Shown here: positions 22,114 through 34,300 of the stretch, in pieces
How positions within the stretch are numbered: position 1 is the first letter of the stretch
How the letters are laid out: each line of letters opens with the position of its first letter
Source: Coprinellus micaceus
Lineage: Eukaryota; Basidiomycota; Agaricomycetes; Agaricales; Psathyrellaceae
NCBI GenBank assembly: GCA_951394405.1
Contig: OX596338.1
Location: forward strand, 2,108,001-2,172,000
Reading direction: 5' to 3'
DNA length: 64,000 nucleotides
Made by a program: the position numbers and the translations under genes
Notes under the pieces: generated by a model
Told to the model about the DNA's origin: nothing
The model's database searches: none
Seen by the model: only the letters and a program-made list of their open reading frames with translations

Positions 22114-25100
22114 ATGGACAACCCGGGATGGCATGCACAACGCCGCGCGCAGAAGGTCAGTGCTGTTCCTATCATCTTCTCAGCCACCCTCGAATCGAAC
22201 CATAGGAGGAGGCTGCCGCCGCTGCCCATCGAGGGCATTACCAGACGCAGGACACCATTGGGCCCATGTCCGAGACGTTCATCGGCGGTTTTGACGCCTT
22301 CGGCCAACCCTCACCTCAGCTCTCCCCACACCATCGAGTACCTTCTAGTGCCTCAATCGCTCCTCCACCTCTACCTCCAAAGGACGGTTTACCGGCATAC
22401 ATAGGTAGTCCGACGACACCCCAGGGCCCTGTATCTGGCGGGCATAGGCTAGATGGGTCTGCTGCGAGTTATGATCCTTATGCGGGGCTGTCACCAGCTG
22501 GTACTCCCAAGATGCCTGAACCTACTGCCCGAATGCCTGAACCAAGCGAGTCGTCGACGGTATATGAACAGATCAACAATGTCGTGTCGACAAAGCAGCT
22601 GACGAGTATGAGCGCGGTGGAACGGAGTCGGATTTTGAGGACCGCGCGGATGGAACCACATCTCCAGGTGCGTCGCTCCCTATTCAATCGCTACTCGTGT
22701 TTATGTGCTTCTAGTTCATGTGTGGACCCCTTCTGAGGTCCGTACGCACATCTCTTTCACGAAAGATATTCTGAAGACTGCGCAGATTCGACACCATTGA
22801 TGACCATGGAATTTGGCACGGCGCTGCCATGATCGTTAGTGCGTTGATTGTCGCCTTCGCGTATGCTGGCAATGTTCTGACCAGCCCTTCTAGCCGCCGA
22901 CTCTGGGTCTCAATATGAGCCATACCCGCTCCTCACATACGAATGGGACCCCGACCTCACTATGCCTACCACCTTCTCCAGTCTCAGCATCACCAATACT
23001 CATCGAACTAATAGCGTTCAGACGGGGCGCGGCAGGGCTGCATCGACGGCGTCGAGGCTAGGCAAGGAGGGGTCCTCGGATGAGTCGTGGAACAAACTAC
23101 AAGGCGTGAAGAGCTTTGACCTCGGGCCACATCCTGCAGATCCGCACTCAACGGTCCTACCAGCGTCACCCACTGGTACCACTTTCCCGCTGAGCCAAAA
23201 CCCGTCCTCGACATCATCGCACTCAGGTTTTGCATCGTTTCCACATGGAGGTGCTAACGGATACGGGATCTTGAACGGCGGAGCAGGTCCTAACGCGTGC
23301 AAGGAGACAGTGACGGGGCAGGAGATTTGGGTGTACGGGGGGTCCGGGGGAACGTTCACGTTCTGGAGATTCCTTATCAAAGTGCCGTTGGCGGACAGGG
23401 AGATGTCGGTGACGTATAATGTGAACAATGGGCAGAGGATGTGTTTCCATGTTCCCGGCAGGCAGCAGAATATGAGGATGGCTATCCATTCGGTGAGTAA
23501 ATGGGATCGAATTTCCGGGAATGGGCGTTGAATTGGAACCACTGTTGCAGTGTAATGGTTTCTCACAGGGTATAAATCCTGACGACTTCAGGGGCCCAGG
23601 GTTCAAGTCTGGTTACGACCCTGTATGGATGGACTTGCTGTCGAAGCATGTGGAGAAGCCGTTCCACGTTCTCGTCGGTGGCGGTGATCAGCTGTACTGT
23701 GACGGGTCAGTATTTCCTTCTTTCCTGCTGGCAGTGGTATCTAAACTATCTATCTCGCGTAGGATGATGCGCGAACACGATATGCAGGACTGGGTGTCTA
23801 AGATGAAACCCGAGGACAAGAAGACGTTCCCGTTGACGCCTGAGATTGAGACTTGCATCGATAGGTATCTATTCAACCATTACTGCCAGCATTTCAGAAG
23901 CGGCGCGTTTGCGAGGGCGAACAGCTCGATGTGAGTCATTAATCCAACGTCCCACTTGAACCTGACTAATGACGTCGTCGGTAGACCTATGTTGAACATG
24001 TGCGGTGCGTTGCTTGCCGGTTTCTTCGTTTCCGCTGTCCTGACAGACAGCTTCGTTTATAGATGATCATGGTACGGCCGTTTCAGAGGATGGGTTGATC
24101 CAAAGCTGATGAGCACCCCATTTGCCCTATAGACTTGGTATGTGCCAATGCTTCAGGCGCTACAACATGGCGCTAACCACAGTTTATCATAGATTGATGG
24201 GTTTGGAAGCTGTGAGTGACACGGTCCGGTGAACTTGCGGGAAGCTAACCTCTCCCTCAGACCCTGATGATCTCCAATCGGCACCAGTTTTCAAAGCGTA
24301 AGCCCCTCCTCCGACTTGACTTAAAGCAGCCACCCAGGCCGACGTTCTCCTTCCCTCAGCATCGGCTCCAGGGGGTATTTCTTCTTCCTAATTTTCCAGT
24401 GCTTCACCAATCGTGAGTCCGCCACGTATCGCGGCACTCCGCCGTTTCTCATGCTCCTAACTGTGTCTCATAGCCGAAGTCGACGGCCTCTCGGATGCAC
24501 CTGGAAAACACCCCTACCAGTCGCTCATCTTGGGGACCCAAGGTCCTTACATCCCTCTCCCCAGTCACTCGTCACTGTCGAGACTCGGTCCTAAGGAATG
24601 GATTCTCATGTTGGACTGCAGGTTGGTCGCGTGCCTCATTCACCATATAGTTTGGGGATGGCTGTGTGGATGTTTACTGAACCCACCCACAGAGCTGAAC
24701 GGAAAAAGGAGCAGGTGTGCAGTCCGGAAGAGTACCAGAGGGTGTTCGCCAGGATGAGAACCCTGCCCTCGGGCGTGGAGCATCTCATAGTACAGCTCGG
24801 CATCCCCATCGCGTATCCTCGCATGGTGTTCCTGGAGTCGGCGCTAGAGTCGAAGTTCAACCCTCTCGTGGCCTTGGGGCGCAATGGGACGATGGGCCTA
24901 AGCGGGTTTGTGAACAAGTTCAATGCGGAGGCTGAATTGTTGGACGATCTGGTGCGTTTCTCCCTATGTAGCATACCTCCAGCTTACACGTGGTAGAATG
25001 ACCACTGGACAGCGAGGAGCCACAAAGTACGCTCCCACCATCCCCACGGGCGGATTTTGCAGTGCTCACTTCTCACGTCCCGATAGAAAGAGCGCAACTG

Positions 25101-25696
25101 GTTCATTGAACAGCTGCAAAACTTCGCCAAAGCGAAGAACATTCGGGTTACCTTCATCTCCGGGGACGTGCACTGTGCTGCCGTCGGTGTCCTGAAGACG
25201 TTGACGAAGAAGAGTCAGCCAGATGTCGTCCCAGAGAATGATCATAGGTACATGGTCAACGTGGTGACGAGTGCGATTGTGAACACGCCTCCGCCTGCGG
25301 GTGTCATTACCCTCGTGTCTTCACTTGCGACCAAGGTTCATAAGACACTTCATGGAATTGAAACTGACGAGCATATGGTACGTACCGATAGGGTCACCAA
25401 CATGTCGTGTTGACGCTCCTTCCTTTCGTTAGATGCCTATTTTCACTACAGAGACGAATGGCCAGTCACGTAAACAGAAGTTTATCATGGGCCGACGCAA
25501 CTGGTGCTACTCAGAGTACGACGAAGAGACAGGTGGGGTCGTGTTTGACATTCGGGTAGAGAGGGAGAAAGGCTATGGGGCCACTGTCGGGTGAGCACGA
25601 ATCTCCGTTCGCCTTCGAAAGTTTTCTCAATCTGATGTCGCCTGAAGGTACTCATGTGTGTCTCCACCACCGCGATGGGGAGCCCAGCGGAACTGA
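22114..25696 (+). CDS. PhoD-like metallophosphatase, 19 exons with microexons
   Basis: The model has 19 exons and 859 residues: 22114-22155, 22206-22667, 22715-22737, 22786-22838, 22894-23492, 23551-23705, 23763-23930, 23985-24004, 24063-24071, 24133-24137, 24193-24211, 24261-24297, 24360-24412, 24474-24621, 24693-24951, 24997-25026, 25087-25377, 25433-25590, 25648-25696. Every junction is GT-AG and the frame stays open. A disordered Pro/Ser-rich N-terminus precedes the domain. Metal-site motifs are GGGDQLYCDG (about 436-445), MCDDHDLIDGFGSYPDD (about 506-522) and FISGDVHCAAVG (about 717-728), as in the large fungal PhoD-type phosphatases. These proteins are poorly studied; substrate and location are unknown. 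The DDHD motif is encoded across 20-, 9-, 5- and 19-nt exons. Convergent with the next phosphoesterase gene. Confidence 0.92.
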
Positions 25697-25784
25697 TACT
25701 ATGTTAAACGCCCTCACCTAATTTTTGGATAATCTTTATTTATCTACTCTCGACATATACCCATATCATTGCTTCTTCTCATCT

Positions 25785-26671
25785 CTACTCCACTGCGAGA
25801 CTAATGACCTTCTTCTCGCTGAACCCTTTCCCCCCGTTGCCATATCCCCGCTGGTTGCTCACCACCCTAACCCCCTCTTTCTCAAAGTCGCAGCTCCAGT
25901 GTGTGTGTCCAAAAGCCCATAGCACGATGGGTGGTCCCCACCATGACTCCTTGGTCAATTCAGTCGCGAAGGCACTGTTTGTGGGCTGACCGAGGTACTT
26001 CGGATCGCCCGTGCCTTCGATGGTGGGTGCGTGGTGCGTAAACACCACAACCTTCCTCTCCTTCTCCGCCGACGTGGCTTTGATACCCTCGATCGACTCC
26101 TTCAGCCAAGCCACATCCGCTTTGTGCAGGGCTTGATAGCACTCCGGATTAAAACCATCAATCCTTTTGAAATCGGTGAGGGACCAGGAGAGGATGTCGA
26201 GGTCGTCAGGGTTGAGGGCGGTCCAGAGCGTACAGCCGAGGATTGTGAGATTGGAGTTGGGGATGTCGTAACACCGACGATTTAAGAAGATAAACTCGCC
26301 TGTCGTGTCATGGCTAGATTTGAGCGGCGTAACGTGCTGAGAGGCGAAGGCCTCGATCAGGGCATCGCTCCCTGTCCGGGAAGCATTCGCATCAGCTTGC
26401 TATAGCGCATGCCAAGGAGACTTTGGCTGTATACCAAGGCGTTGATATAGGGCTCATGGTTTCCAGCCACGAAGAAAACGCGCTCGAAGCGTGTTAATTG
26501 GGTCTCGAGCCATGTAAAGAGCCGCCCATCCCTTGTCCACCCAATGTCTCCGAGTAACGCGAGATTGGGAGCACACGCTGGGAAGTCGTATTTGTATAGC
26601 GTGTCGATGCCACCCCCTGCCCGCTCGACCTCGAGGTGGATATCGCTCAGTAACTGTATTTCGAATACCAT
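25785..26671 (-). CDS. Calcineurin-like metallophosphoesterase
   Basis: Two exons (26671-26435 and 26399-25785) encode 283 residues. All metal-binding motifs are present in order: SDIHLE (9-14), GDIG (41-44), GNHE (70-73), THHAPT and GHTH in the C-terminal half. It is therefore expected to be an active dinuclear-metal hydrolase; these small cytosolic members act on phosphomonoesters or cyclic nucleotides, but the substrate is not readable here. The intron is only 35 nt, yet removing it is required: upstream and downstream motifs lie in different frames, and both junctions are GT-AG. The start at 26671 places SDIHLE eight residues from the N-terminus, as usual. Its stop faces the PhoD-like gene at 88 bp. 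Confidence 0.9.
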
Positions 26672-27003
26672 GCCGGATGTCACACCGCAACTGGGACCGA
26701 TGTCTAAGGGCGGGTGGGCCTTAGGGGGGAAGACCAAGGGCACCTGTAGCAGTAGATTTCAACCAAGTCTTGTGCGTTGGATTGTGGTGCTTGGGGTTTC
26801 AGCCGTCTGCTGGTCCTTGTAGGAGGAGTTAGCGGACAAAGTTCAAGACCAGAAGATCGTTACATTGAGTACCCCTCGTGCATGCCATGATGCTGTGATG
26901 TCTGCCTCAACCGTACCTGATTTAGCCTCTTATAAGCCGCACTTGACGCTCGGGATGCAAATAAAAGCACCCACGACGTGGTAGCGCTTCTTGCCTCTCT
27001 CTC
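26672..27003. promoter_or_regulatory. Divergent intergenic promoter region
   Basis: The 332-bp gap lies between the start of the calcineurin-like phosphoesterase (minus) and the start of the OYE-like oxidoreductase (plus), so it should carry both promoters. I see no distinct motif I can name. Confidence 0.5.
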
Positions 27004-28656
27004 ATGCCACTCACGCCAATCTTCGAGCCAGTCACGCTTCCCTGTGGCAAGGTTGTCCAGAACCGACTTTGCAAGGTGGGTATCGTTTCAATGCTCGTCC
27101 CATGCCATTTCAACAAGTCCCATAGGTTGCATTGTATGAACACCTTGCCAACTTCCGTGGAGGACCTCCTAACGACCACCACATATCCCTTTATGAGGCC
27201 TGGTCCCAGGGCACTCCGGGTTATGGCTTGGTTTTGACCGGGAACATCCAAGTGTCTGACGAGCACTTGACACTGGGTCGGGACATTACCATCCCGCACC
27301 ACCTGTCCGACGAGACTCTTGAGCCTTACAAAACACTTGCAAACGCTATTCACTCGAATAGCAGCTCCTTGGCAATCATGCAGCTCAGCCACACCGGGAG
27401 GCAGTCGAGCAACCTCATCACGGGAAGGCTCAAGGCACCTCTTGCTCCAAGTGCCGTCACGCTCGGGGGCGACATTCCATGGTCAGAATTTGGCAATCGC
27501 TTCTTCTATTGGGCGATGTTCCGCACTCCCACACCCATGTCGACGGAGGATATTGGGAATGCGGTTTCTCGGTTCGTTATGGGTGCTAAGACGGCGCACC
27601 AATCTGGGTTTGACGGTATTCAGCTGCATGCTGCCCATGGGTGTGAGTCTCTCCATCGCACCTCTTCTTATTGCCCGCTGATAGAGGCTTGGTGTACACT
27701 AGATCTTCTTGCACAATTCCTGTCGCCTAAGGTTTGTATTCCAATACACATCGCCTTCCCCCAGATGGATTGATAGCTTCTACCTGGATTTCATCACCAC
27801 AGACAAACAAGCGGACGGACGAGTATGCAGTGACGAATGAAGGCGGCGAACTTCGCATATTGAAGCTCTTGGTCGACGAGGTTCGGAAGGTCGTCCCAAA
27901 AGACTTCATCGTGGGCGTCAAGATAAACGCTGGCGATTATACCACCGCTGCTTCGGATGACCCGGCGCTGACTCCAAAGGAGGAGAGGGCTCTAGGCCAC
28001 ATGAAGCAGATTGCTTCATGGGGTGGGGTTGATTTCATCGAGATATCTGGTGGAGATTACGAAGCAGTGGGTACGTGCCCTACATCCCCATGTTTTTAAG
28101 TGCCCGTGTAACCTTGAGTTTGACAACCTTGCCAGAGTTCCTCGAAACCAGGGATGACGAAGATGGGGCGTCCTCGAAGCCTGTTTCTGCTCGACAGGCA
28201 TTCTTTGCGCACATCTCGTCCAAAGCCATAGACGCACTTGCCTCCCTTCCATGTACACCCGCATCTCCACCCGTCCCGCTCGTCATGCTAACCGGCGGGC
28301 TCAAGTCCCCCGCTGCTCTCCACTCCGCACTTATCCACAATCACGCCCAGCTTCTGGGGATCGGAAGAGCAGCTGTCCTGACTCCCAACCTTCCAGAGGT
28401 CCTGGATAAACTAGCCAAGGCGGAGGACCCATCGGAGTGGCCTGCGGCACCCTTCGCACCTGATCCGGTTACTGAAGCTCCCAGTTTCCTTCCCAAGGCG
28501 CCTTTGGTCGGTGCAGGGGCGAATATGAGCTGGTATAGCTTGCATATGAGGTTCATGGGGGACAGGCTACGGGGGAAGTCATCACCGCAGGAATTCCCAG
28601 ATTATAGTATAGATGGGACGAAAGCGGTCGGAAAGCTGTGGTGGTGGCTAGCTTAG
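27004..28656 (+). CDS. NADH:flavin oxidoreductase, Old Yellow Enzyme family
   Basis: Five exons (27004-27075, 27126-27642, 27703-27731, 27803-28070, 28136-28656) give 468 residues. The FMN-binding TIM barrel is recognisable from LCGKVVQNRL-type start, the IMQLSHTGRQSSN motif, and FDGIQLHAAHGYLLAQFLSP, which holds the His pair that binds the substrate anion. The following segment TNKRTDEY is the conserved loop near the active site, and GGDYE sits on a later strand. The C-terminal part VMLTGGLKSP and IGRAAVLTPNLP matches the phosphate-binding end of the barrel. Such enzymes reduce activated alkenes with NAD(P)H. The last ~80 residues, including NMSWYSLHMRFMGDRLRG, resemble the membrane-proximal tail seen in many fungal NADH-oxidase-like members. 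Natural substrate unknown. Confidence 0.92.
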
Positions 28657-28747
28657 AAGTGGAGCTTTTCCTCCAATGTTCTAGACGGGCCAGAGCTGGT
28701 GTATATTGTCGTCGACGTACTATTACTGCCACGGTTCTTGATTGAAT

Positions 28748-29968
28748 CTAATCGGATGGATACCATTTCAGCTCCTAGCGAGGCCGTTCTCAGCAATTCG
28801 TTGAGGAGGGGAGGTTGGGGCGCCGCTTACAACATAATCCACCTTCTGGCTTGAATATGTCCTAAAGGCTTGGAGATCGCCGGTGAAGTACACACGGTCA
28901 TTCACGACCGCGATCTCAGTTTGCGTATACTCTGTCGCCAGAACGAGATGGATTTAGTAGCACGAGAGGGTAATGGGAGATGTAGACTTACGCCCATTCC
29001 TGTTCACCCACTGGACTTCGATTTCGTCTCCATCAGGATTGAGCATAAACTATCACGTCGTTAACATGGAAAGGCCTGCACAGGGTTGGCACTTACTACA
29101 GAGGTTTCGAAAAGGAATGCTTGAGCTTTGTCGTGATTAGGGCCAGCGCCTGGTATAGCTAGCAGTATAGCTTAGCTTTAGACCTGAGGACGCCAGGTAG
29201 GAAGGGCAGTATCGGCTCACAATTGAAAAGGGTGTGTCGGGGGAGGTGGAAACTGAAGGAGATCGGTCATCGCACTCTTCGTGACATCCAACGAAAACTG
29301 TCTCACTTCTTCGAATAAGGCTCCAGATCAACTCCAAAGGGCCCAGCGGTCACGGCCAGACGAAGATGTGTCCCCTAGCCAGCCGGCGTCAGTGGGAGGT
29401 GCACAGAGGAGGCAAGCACCTAGGGTTCGCACCACAACCCCAATTTCCATAACCGGCCCATTAACAATGAAGGCGTATAGCGTTGCGTTGTCCTTCGTAT
29501 CTACCACCCGATGGCAGTCCAGAAAACCAAGAAGGGGTCCGGAAATGGACTCTTTGTGGACACCAATGTAACCTCTCGAGGCGAAGCTAGACAAGAGTAC
29601 TAACAATCAGACATCGAATTATGGCACAAGGGGACCTCCGTGTTGAACTGCATCACCCCTCCTGCAAGATCTTCAGAGAGAAATACGCACTGGTCAGGGC
29701 CACGGCTGGAATAGAATGGCCTCGTGTTCTCCGCCTCCACATCGCTGCCCTTCTTCGCCTTGGGCGGCTCGATTGGCAACCCCAGCTTCTTCAACAGCTC
29801 ATTCTTTTTCCGCTCTGTGGGGGTATACTCGAGCTCGGGGTCCTGTTTCGTCTGCGCTTTCCCGTTTGCTCCGCGCCGCAGATTGTTCCCAGCCCCCAGC
29901 CCCCCTAGCTTATCCGCCAGCGCCGACGCCAGGAACGAGAGAAGGAGTAAAGCCACAAGAGGTTTCAT
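28748..29968 (-). CDS. Unrecognised secreted protein
   Basis: Eight exons (29968-29691, 29586-29433, 29374-29307, 29252-29221, 29158-29097, 29049-28992, 28931-28831, 28774-28748) give 259 residues. A classical signal peptide is visible: Met-Lys, then LVALLLLSFLASALA and a likely cleavage before Asp. A charged Lys/Glu-rich segment follows, then a beta-rich domain with GYIGVHKESISGPLLGFLD, NATLYAFIVNGPVMEIG and TEIAVVNDRVYFTGDL. NAT is a possible N-glycosylation site. No catalytic motif is recognisable, so an extracellular or cell-wall role is inferred only from the leader. At exon 5 two acceptors six bases apart (before 29158 or 29152) both keep frame. Exons 3-8 are short, so the model deserves transcript support. 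Its tail faces the OYE gene at 91 bp. Confidence 0.72.
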
Positions 29969-31346
29969 GAGCCTGCCGTTCTAATCGAGCTCAGTGAGAA
30001 GATGGAGGGGAAGGGTGGAAGAAGAACGTCTTCCGAGGTCCTTATTCGTTTTTGACAGGCATCATGAAAGGTGGACATCATGGTGCCCCTATCCCGCATT
30101 GGATTGGACTGTATAGTGAGATGAGAAGCAAACCCCGACTCAAACCTGCTATACCGTGGACTCGGATGTCATCGCGAAACAAGGGGCTCGACTTACTACA
30201 AAAACATATTGGGGGTACTGAGCCCATCCCGTTTATTCGTAACTGTTACCCTCCGGCGCTCCGGGCAGCTCGGCGCCTTACTCAGGCTAGTGCAGGAACA
30301 CACTGATCGCTGTCTGTTCGGGCCGTATATCAGCGGCGGGGTACCTTCCTGTTCACAACGAGGTCCCTCCCTGGGCCCGTCCGCATCCATGGAGCGATCG
30401 GTCCATGAACGACCCTGGACCTCAATCACCCAGGCAGCTGTCCAAAAGTTGCAATATCGGCTCTTAATATATGACCATAGGTTTTAATAGTGTCGAGTTA
30501 TGATGTCGGTGTGGCTCGAGGAAGAAGCGAAACTGCTGTATGCGATAATGCAAAGCCAACCCGACATTGGTTCCGTCGTCAGATACATCAATCGATCAAA
30601 CCATTAAGCGCCGGAAGAGAGCTTGAGGCGCAGGGAGGGGCGTGTGATGAAAGGATATATGCGTACATGCATGCCCGAGTGACTGATAGTTAATCGCACA
30701 AGGAAGGGGGAATGCTCCTGAAGGCTTCCTGCTGGGTGAGCTTGATCAAAGTCCGTTCTCGCCTTCGTCGGTCCCCTGTATCCCCCCGTCCTCGCTATTG
30801 TGACCGGAAAATCATCCTTCAAGTCCTCCAGTCACGGTCTCCAGTTTAGGGTCAGGCTGGTATCTCCTGGTTCGCAATCATCAACGACTTCGATGTCACT
30901 GATCGTGCGGTTCCTTACCGGTAAGCGCCCAGCCTCAGGCCGGGGTATCATCTGACATTTGATGAGGGGTTCTTCTCAGGACATCACTCGCGAGGGAGCC
31001 GTTGATTGAGATTTTCAAGAGACGATGTAATTCTACATTAAATGTTTTCGGTTGCAACTAATAGTACACAGAAGATACCAGACTAAAAAAACAGATAGCG
31101 ATATGCTCAGCGATACGAGAAGGTCGGGGGAGGACGAGACACAAGATAGACATAGAGAGACGCGGTGCTGTCGCGGTATTCGTGCAAGGATCGTTGTAGC
31201 CGAGGGATGCTACAGCCAGTTGAGGTGAGGAAAGGGCCGGGGGGATGGGGGGTGCGGGCAGCAAGGGGGGTAGCAAAAAACAAGAAAGAGAAGGTAGAGA
31301 ATTATAATGAACATTAATTCCTGCCCATACCAATTAACGGTCTAGA
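29969..31346. other. Intergenic region without a recognised gene
   Basis: The 1.4-kb space lies between the start of the secreted-protein gene and the stop of CRM1. Short open frames exist but none shows domain features or consistent splicing. The end next to CRM1 (about 31.1-31.3 kb) is pyrimidine-rich on the minus strand, fitting the CRM1 3' UTR. Confidence 0.55.
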
Positions 31347-34300
31347 TCAGATATCCTCGTCCTTGTCTTCTATTTGATCAGGCTTGAGCATTCCAGGAAT
31401 TCTCATCGCTTGCTGTCGCTCAGCCTCAAGCTTCTCCTGCTGCTCCATCTCCTTTTCTTCAAGGTAGAGCTCGGCGTTGTCGCCAGAAGAGAATTCCTTG
31501 AGCTGGATGAGGAAGTCGCGCAGGGCGAGCTTGAAGTGGTTGATGTCGTTGTTGTTCTCCTGGAGCGCGACGGTGAACCGTTGGATTTCGGCAGGTTGTA
31601 CGTGAGGGAACGCATTCTTGAGGAGATTGGCAGTGTATTCACGCAGGAATACCGAGTTGGAAACGTTGGGATCCGGAACTTGGGAGGGGTTGAAGAGAGG
31701 CGACTGAATGGTGCCGTTCTCCACCAACTGGAATAAGCGCGCAAGCAATAAGCTCTGGAGCTTGAAGCCGCTCTTGTGGTCGGTGTCTGTGAGCACGAAG
31801 AAGATGTCCTGCATGATGCTGAGAAAATATTGCTGGAAAAAGGCGTTGGTCACGGCAGGTTCACCGGCGTTGGCGAAGTTGTTGACAACTTCCAAGCACA
31901 CTATTGGGCGCAGTTAATATCACGAACACGTGGTGTAAAGAAGCAATATCAAGCTTACAGTTCAAGCCAACATCGGCAATATCTCGCATCGTGTGCTTGA
32001 TCGCCCAAATGATGCTGTCCATGAACAGTTTGAACTGGGCGGGGGGTATGGTCAAGAGGGCTACGGATCGAGGTCAGAAACAACGACCTATGGGGCGACT
32101 TGAGGGACTTACCTGGGAAGCAGTGCAAATTGATGGCGCGCAGGAGCTTGAAGAAGCCTACGCGATGTTCGGGGTACTCTGCAAAATCTTGGTTGATCAT
32201 GTTCAACGTCGGCTCGAACACGGCATCCAAGATGGCGGGGACTTGAGGAGTGAGAAGTTGTCCAAGGCGGGCAATAATCGTGGCCATGACGTTCAGGACT
32301 TCCGCGTCCCGAGCAGCTGGCACATTACGGTTGTAGTCTCCCAGAATTGCATCGAGCAGAGGAGGCATGAAGTTGCTGTTCACGGATTCGAGATCTTCCG
32401 CCTTCTTGACGTACGTCTCCATGAGCTTAAGGATCTCCTTCTTGACCGTTCTCAACTGTCGGACTTTGGGAGTCTTCGTCGCAATGAGGCCTAGCGCGCG
32501 CTCAGTAGCCATTACAGCGGTCGTGGACCATGAGAACACTCACCCTCCTTTGCGATAGTCTCGCTAATGATCCCGCTAACGGCCTTGTACAAGCCCAACA
32601 TGTCCAAGAAGATACGGCCGATCTGTGGGAGGTAGAAGCTACCAATTGAGGTGCATGCAGAGACATTGGTCTTGAGGACGTTGGCAAGAATCTTGATGTT
32701 GTCCGCGCTTGAGAGGACGTCGAGGTTCTGAGCTGCCTGAGCCATAAGTGAATCCCAAGCGTTGTTCGGGAGGTCCATGAGCTTCGCAATCAACTTCTCC
32801 TGCTGGGGCTTGTTAGGTTGCGCGGAGATCATGTAGCCCACGGCCTCGTAGAAGGTGTGGACCTGTTGGGGAGAGAGGTCGACGGTAATGCGGTGAAGGA
32901 GTCGAAGGATTTCGTCAATGAAAGGTTCAGCTTCTCCTGATTGCTGCATGACGAAGTGACGGCGACATTTCTGAGCAATCTTGATGAAGGTATCGCAGGC
33001 CATGTCCTGAACACCTATTTACAGACGATGAGCCGTATCCAGAGAAGGGATCGGTTAGGGCGGTACCTTCGTGGGTTTCATGCATGAACTCGAATAACTT
33101 GTTGACGACCGTCTTCAAGAACTTCCAGTGGGCTTTGAGGAACCGAGGGTATTGCCCAACAATGTACATGATATCTGAAGCGACGACGGCCTTGTTATCT
33201 TTGCCCCGCTTGATTTCACACAAGCCGAGCAAGTCCTTGATGACCGTCACTAAGAACCGCTTCTCCGTCTCCTCGTCTAGTCGCAGTCATGTTAGCACGA
33301 GGGAGTCACCGCAAGGAGAGAAACATACTCATAGCACCAGAAATTGAACCAATAGCCCAACAAAGAGTGTTAAGGTTGTTCCATGACCATTCCGATCCGT
33401 CCACCTGCTTCTGAAGCTTCTCCGTGAGGATAGTTTCGGTATCGCTGACGTCCAAGTGAGTGAGGTATACGAGCAGTTCTCGCATCGACTTGTAGAGGAC
33501 AATGGTATCGCTCTCCTTCATGAATTCTCGCACAATCTCTCCTTCGTCATTCTCTACAATGAGAACCTACACATCCTTGAGTCATCCGCCACAAAAAGTT
33601 GATGAAGGTACGTACCTCCTCGGGCTTGACCATCCGCTCGATAACCACCAGACGCAAGTTGGAGAGAACATCGCTGTACACGTTCTTCCTCAACGCCATT
33701 CCGTTCAGCACAGACTGAGCACCACTGCCCCCTCCCAAGCTAAGCCCCATGAGCAAGCCAGAGTCTCCGATAGGCAAGCTCTGGATCTCCTCGTACAGTT
33801 CCGCAACAAGTTTCAACCAGTACTCCAAGCAAATTTTGAAGACTTCTCGCTCGTCGACTTGTGAGATTTTAACCATGTAGAGGTGGGCGTTGAGAAGGAC
33901 GTCACGATTCTGCTCCGTTTCGACGACACGAAGATGATTCGAGAGGAAGTTGGCAAGGAAAAGGGCGAGGTTCAGGACGAGCTCCTGGCCAGAGTCTCCC
34001 GCATTTGCGTACGCCTGTGCGATGTTGGTACTAGGAGGGATCATGCGGTTCACGGAGGTCATGACCATTGCGAAGAGGATGACAAATTTGGGGTCGTATT
34101 CGGGTCCGACATTCAGGGCTGCAATTTCTGCAAGGCACTTCAAAGTAACGTTGCGGAATTCAGGCGCCTCGAGGAACTAGAACACGCTTTAGGTCAACGG
34201 AGGGGCGGAAGAAGGGGCATACTTACGCGATTCAACAGGAGATCGATAATCGTCGTCTCGAAGATGTAGCCCAAAGGAATCCAGTTGAGGAATCGGAGCA

